Positions 5,602 to 7,635 of a stretch of 7,635 bases of DNA are shown here, in pieces; the first letter of the stretch is position 1, and each line of letters begins with the position of its first letter. The translations under genes and the position numbers were made by a program. The notes beneath the pieces were generated by a model that searched no databases, was not told the origin of the DNA, and saw only the letters and a program-made list of their open reading frames with translations. Source of the DNA: an uncultured Flavobacteriales bacterium (GTDB lineage Bacteria; Bacteroidota; Bacteroidia; Flavobacteriales; Crocinitomicaceae); contig CAMLET010000143.1 of NCBI GenBank assembly GCA_946479125.1, positions 1 through 7,635 of the forward strand. Direction: 5' to 3'.

Positions 5602-6792
5602 TTACTTCAATTCAGATAAAGCCTGAGCAACACGACGCATTGCCTCAGTTAAAATTTCTTCAGAAGTAGCATAAGAAATACGAATGCAATTCTCATCACC
5701 AAAAGCTTCTCCGGTAACCAAAGCCACTCCCTTATCCAACAAATACATACATAAATCTTCAGCAGTATTTATGGTTGTTGTTCCATTCGATTTTCCAAAG
5801 AATGAACTGATATCAGGGAAAACATAAAACGCTCCTCCCGGAACATTCGTTTTTACTCCCGGCATTGCGTTTAAAGCATCAAGAACCAATTTTCTTCGTC
5901 CTTCAAACGCTTTAACCATGTCTTTCAAAATTGCAGGATCTGCGTTTACAGCTGCAATTGCAGCTCTTTGAGCAATAGAACAAGTTCCTGAAGTAAACTG
6001 TCCCTGCATTTTGTTACAAGCATCAGCAATAACTTTTGGAGCACCAATGTATCCAACTCGCCAACCTGTCATTGCCCAGGCTTTTGAAACACCGTTCACC
6101 GTAACTACCTGCTCAAAAATATCTTCGAATTGTGCGATTGAATGATGATAACCTACGAAGTTAATGTGCTCGTAAATTTCATCAGACATTACGATTAGAT
6201 TTGGATTTTCCTTCACCACATCTGCCAATGCACGTAATTCTTCTTTTGTATAAACCGTCCCAGTTGGATTACAAGGCGAAGAGAACATCATCATCTTTGA
6301 TTTTGACGTAATGCTTGCTCTGAACTGGTCTGGAGTAAATTTAAAATCGCTTTCAATTGTTGTAGGAACAATTACAGGAATTCCACCTGCCACTTTCACT
6401 ATTTCTGAATACGAAACCCAAAACGGTGCAGGAATAATCACCTCATCGCCTGGATTAATCACTGCCATTACCAGATTGGCAATACTTTGCTTCGCACCTG
6501 TTGAAACTACAATATTGTCTTTCGTATATGGAAGATGATTATCTCTTTTGAATTTGTTTGCAATGGCTTCACGTAAATCGTCGTAACCCGGAACCGGTGT
6601 ATACAATGTATAATTCTGATCCATCGCATCAACAGCCGCTTTTTTAATGAAGTCAGGAGTATGAAAATCTGGTTCTCCCAGGCTTAAAGCAATAATATCT
6701 TTACCCTGAGCTTTCAACTCTCTCGACTTACGAGACATTGCCAAAGTTGCCGATTCTTCCATCGCCATAATGCGATCCGAAAGTTGTATCAT
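5602..6792 (-). CDS. aspC: Class I PLP-dependent aminotransferase, aspartate aminotransferase type
   Basis: The 396-residue fold-type I aminotransferase belongs to the subgroup found in Thermus and many bacteria. The substrate-binding N-terminus is ALSLGEPDFHTPDF (35-48), then VSTGAKQSI (96-104). FSSPCNPTGTVY (170-181) has the conserved NPTG, and MSDEIYEHI (202-210) has the Asp204 and Tyr207 that hold the cofactor. VSKAWAMTGWRVGYIGAP (235-252) has the Schiff-base Lys237 and the phosphate-binding Arg245. CIRISYATS (369-377) has Arg371, which binds the substrate alpha-carboxylate. It most likely exchanges amino groups between aspartate and 2-oxoglutarate in the cytoplasm; related enzymes also accept aromatic amino acids or prephenate, so specificity is inferred. 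Length is normal. A TAnnTTTG box lies 20 nt upstream of the ATG, and it is the first gene of a unit with the heptose kinase. Confidence 0.93.
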   Translation of the reverse strand: MIQLSDRIMAMEESATLAMSRKSRELKAQGKDIIALSLGEPDFHTPDFIKKAAVDAMDQNYTLYTPVPGYDDLREAIANKFKRDNHLPYTKDNIVVSTGAKQSIANLVMAVINPGDEVIIPAPFWVSYSEIVKVAGGIPVIVPTTIESDFKFTPDQFRASITSKSKMMMFSSPCNPTGTVYTKEELRALADVVKENPNLIVMSDEIYEHINFVGYHHSIAQFEDIFEQVVTVNGVSKAWAMTGWRVGYIGAPKVIADACNKMQGQFTSGTCSIAQRAAIAAVNADPAILKDMVKAFEGRRKLVLDALNAMPGVKTNVPGGAFYVFPDISSFFGKSNGTTTINTAEDLCMYLLDKGVALVTGEAFGDENCIRISYATSEEILTEAMRRVAQALSELK

Positions 6793-6812
6793 AGTTTCAA
6801 ATTATAGTGTAA

Positions 6813-6820
6813 CAAAAATA
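6813..6820 (-). promoter_or_regulatory. Aminotransferase -7 promoter box TATTTTTG
   Basis: TATTTTTG on the minus strand (6820-6813) fits TAnnTTTG fully and gives a leader of about 14 nt before the ATG at 6792. No TTG is found at the usual 17-23 nt upstream, so the -33 element is weak or missing. The heptad tract at 6829-6870 fills that region. Confidence 0.5.
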
Positions 6821-6828
6821 ACCATTAT

Positions 6829-6870
6829 AATGAGTAATGACGAATGAGAAATGTGGAATTGCAAATTACC
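6829..6870. repeat. Six-unit heptad tract (AATnnnn) upstream of the aminotransferase
   Basis: AAT occurs at 6829, 6836, 6843, 6850, 6857 and 6864, six times at exactly 7-nt spacing. The first units are AATGAGT, AATGACG, AATGAGA and AATGTGG. It has the same period and core as the arms of the element at 4515-4610. It lies where the -33 region of the aminotransferase promoter should be. The rest of the 221-nt divergent spacer (6871-7013) is A+T-rich with no feature I can support. Confidence 0.6.
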
Positions 6871-7013
6871 ACTACTATGAATATTGAAGTTCCAGAACAA
6901 ATTATTCTTAATTAGTAATTCGACACTTGCAGACATTATTATTCCAGATAAAAAGTACATTTAGATTTACAAAGAATGAAATCTGAGAAAATCAATATTA
7001 ACTAGTTCACATT

Positions 7014-7635
7014 ATGATTAAGGAACATGAAGACATCACAAAGCCAAAGGATTTAAATATAAAAATATGGCGATACATGGATTTCACCAAATTCTTAAGC
7101 CTACTTGATTGCTCTTCTCTTTTTTTCTGCAGAGTGGATAAACTAGGTGATCGATTTGAAATGAAGATTCCTGAAAAGAATACTAAAGAATTGAAGAAAA
7201 TTTACGATTTAACCTTAGGTGCTAAACATCCGGAAGTTCCGTACGAAAAATTCGCTAGTATACTTAACGAATTAAGATATGGAGTACTAGTTAATTCATG
7301 GCACATTAACCCTTATGAATCAGCAGCAATGTGGAGTAATTATTTGAAAACTAATGAAGGTATAGCTATTCAATCAACATATTCTAGAATTGTTGAAAGC
7401 TTAGAAGAAAACTCAGATAAAATAATGGTTGGTAAAGTTGGATACATTGACTATGCAAAGGATAAACTTGAAAGTGCTAGTGTAATAAGCTTAGCTACTC
7501 ATAAACTATTGAGTTATGAACATGAAAAAGAATTACGAGCACTAATTATTGCTCAAATCGATAAAGAATTTAAACCAAAATTTGAAGTAGGTAAATATGT
7601 TAAAATAGATCTCGGTAAACTAATTGAGAAAATCT
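7014..7635 (+). CDS. DUF2971-like protein, N-terminal part (3' truncated by window)
   Basis: An open frame of 207 codons runs off the right edge. ATG at 7014 is chosen because an in-frame TAA lies 15 nt upstream and the conserved sequence begins soon after; no Shine-Dalgarno is seen. Features resemble the DUF2971 family. IWRYMDFTKFLSLLDCSSLFFCRVDKLGDRFE (18-49) corresponds to the family's opening Tyr-Lys/Arg-Tyr element and its GDxFE motif. WHINPYESAAMWSNYLKTNEGIAIQ (96-120) corresponds to the central MWxxYxxxxxGxxI motif. LLSYEHEKELRALI (165-178) corresponds to the late YExExR motif. No signal peptide or membrane segment is seen, so it is probably cytoplasmic. Function is unknown; such proteins often sit in variable genome regions. 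Codons such as TTA, CTA, ATA and AGT are frequent and the region 7381-7560 is about 31% G+C, lower than sampled stretches of the neighbouring aminotransferase gene. This suggests acquired DNA. The missing 3' end limits certainty. Confidence 0.7.
   Translation, partial: MIKEHEDITKPKDLNIKIWRYMDFTKFLSLLDCSSLFFCRVDKLGDRFEMKIPEKNTKELKKIYDLTLGAKHPEVPYEKFASILNELRYGVLVNSWHINPYESAAMWSNYLKTNEGIAIQSTYSRIVESLEENSDKIMVGKVGYIDYAKDKLESASVISLATHKLLSYEHEKELRALIIAQIDKEFKPKFEVGKYVKIDLGKLIEKI

Noticed and set aside
6793..7013. RNA gene or attachment site in the divergent spacer
   Set aside because: No tRNA-like fold, no G+C-rich conserved segment and no flanking direct repeat was seen, apart from the heptad tract already listed.

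Overview
The window looks like chromosomal DNA from a Bacteroidota bacterium, most likely a member of the Flavobacteriales. The evidence is a PorT-type outer-membrane protein of the type IX secretion system next to ubiE/menG, promoter boxes of the Bacteroidota form TAnnTTTG, weak or absent Shine-Dalgarno sequences, and an A+T-rich genome. The genus cannot be fixed from the sequence; a Crocinitomicaceae-like organism is only a guess.

Layout. The left end holds the 3' end of a TrmH/SpoU RNA methyltransferase gene (+), then an exported Blc-like lipocalin (+). Facing it on the minus strand is a four-helix-bundle (23S rRNA intervening-sequence protein) gene broken by two frameshifts. A long minus-strand block follows, read from right to left: a class I aspartate-type aminotransferase, a heptose-7-phosphate kinase (rfaE1-like) 3 nt later, then after a hairpin-bearing gap ubiE/menG, porT, and a COG2509-type FAD-dependent dehydrogenase whose ATG overlaps the porT stop. 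The right end holds the first 207 codons of a divergently transcribed, more A+T-rich DUF2971-like gene, probably accessory DNA.

How the genes relate. The block is mostly housekeeping and envelope biology: amino-acid metabolism, the inner-core LPS heptose precursor, the last methylation of menaquinone, and a type IX secretion membrane component. There is no single pathway; the grouping looks like shared transcription. The aminotransferase and kinase form one tight unit. The gap before ubiE holds a likely terminator and a new promoter, so ubiE-porT-dehydrogenase is a second unit, perhaps with an internal promoter before porT.

The least expected structure is in the gene boundaries. Five short tracts with a clear 7-nt period lie at gene ends or in spacers: AATT/AATG-phased at 201-227, 4515-4610 and 6829-6870, and AGTYAAA-type at 835-863 and 1331-1359. 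In three cases the repeat supplies the stop codon of the adjacent gene. The 4515-4610 copy is a composite element: two opposed heptad arms around a G+C-rich hairpin. No complete novel defence or mobile system is visible; the DUF2971 gene at the right edge is the only hint of one.
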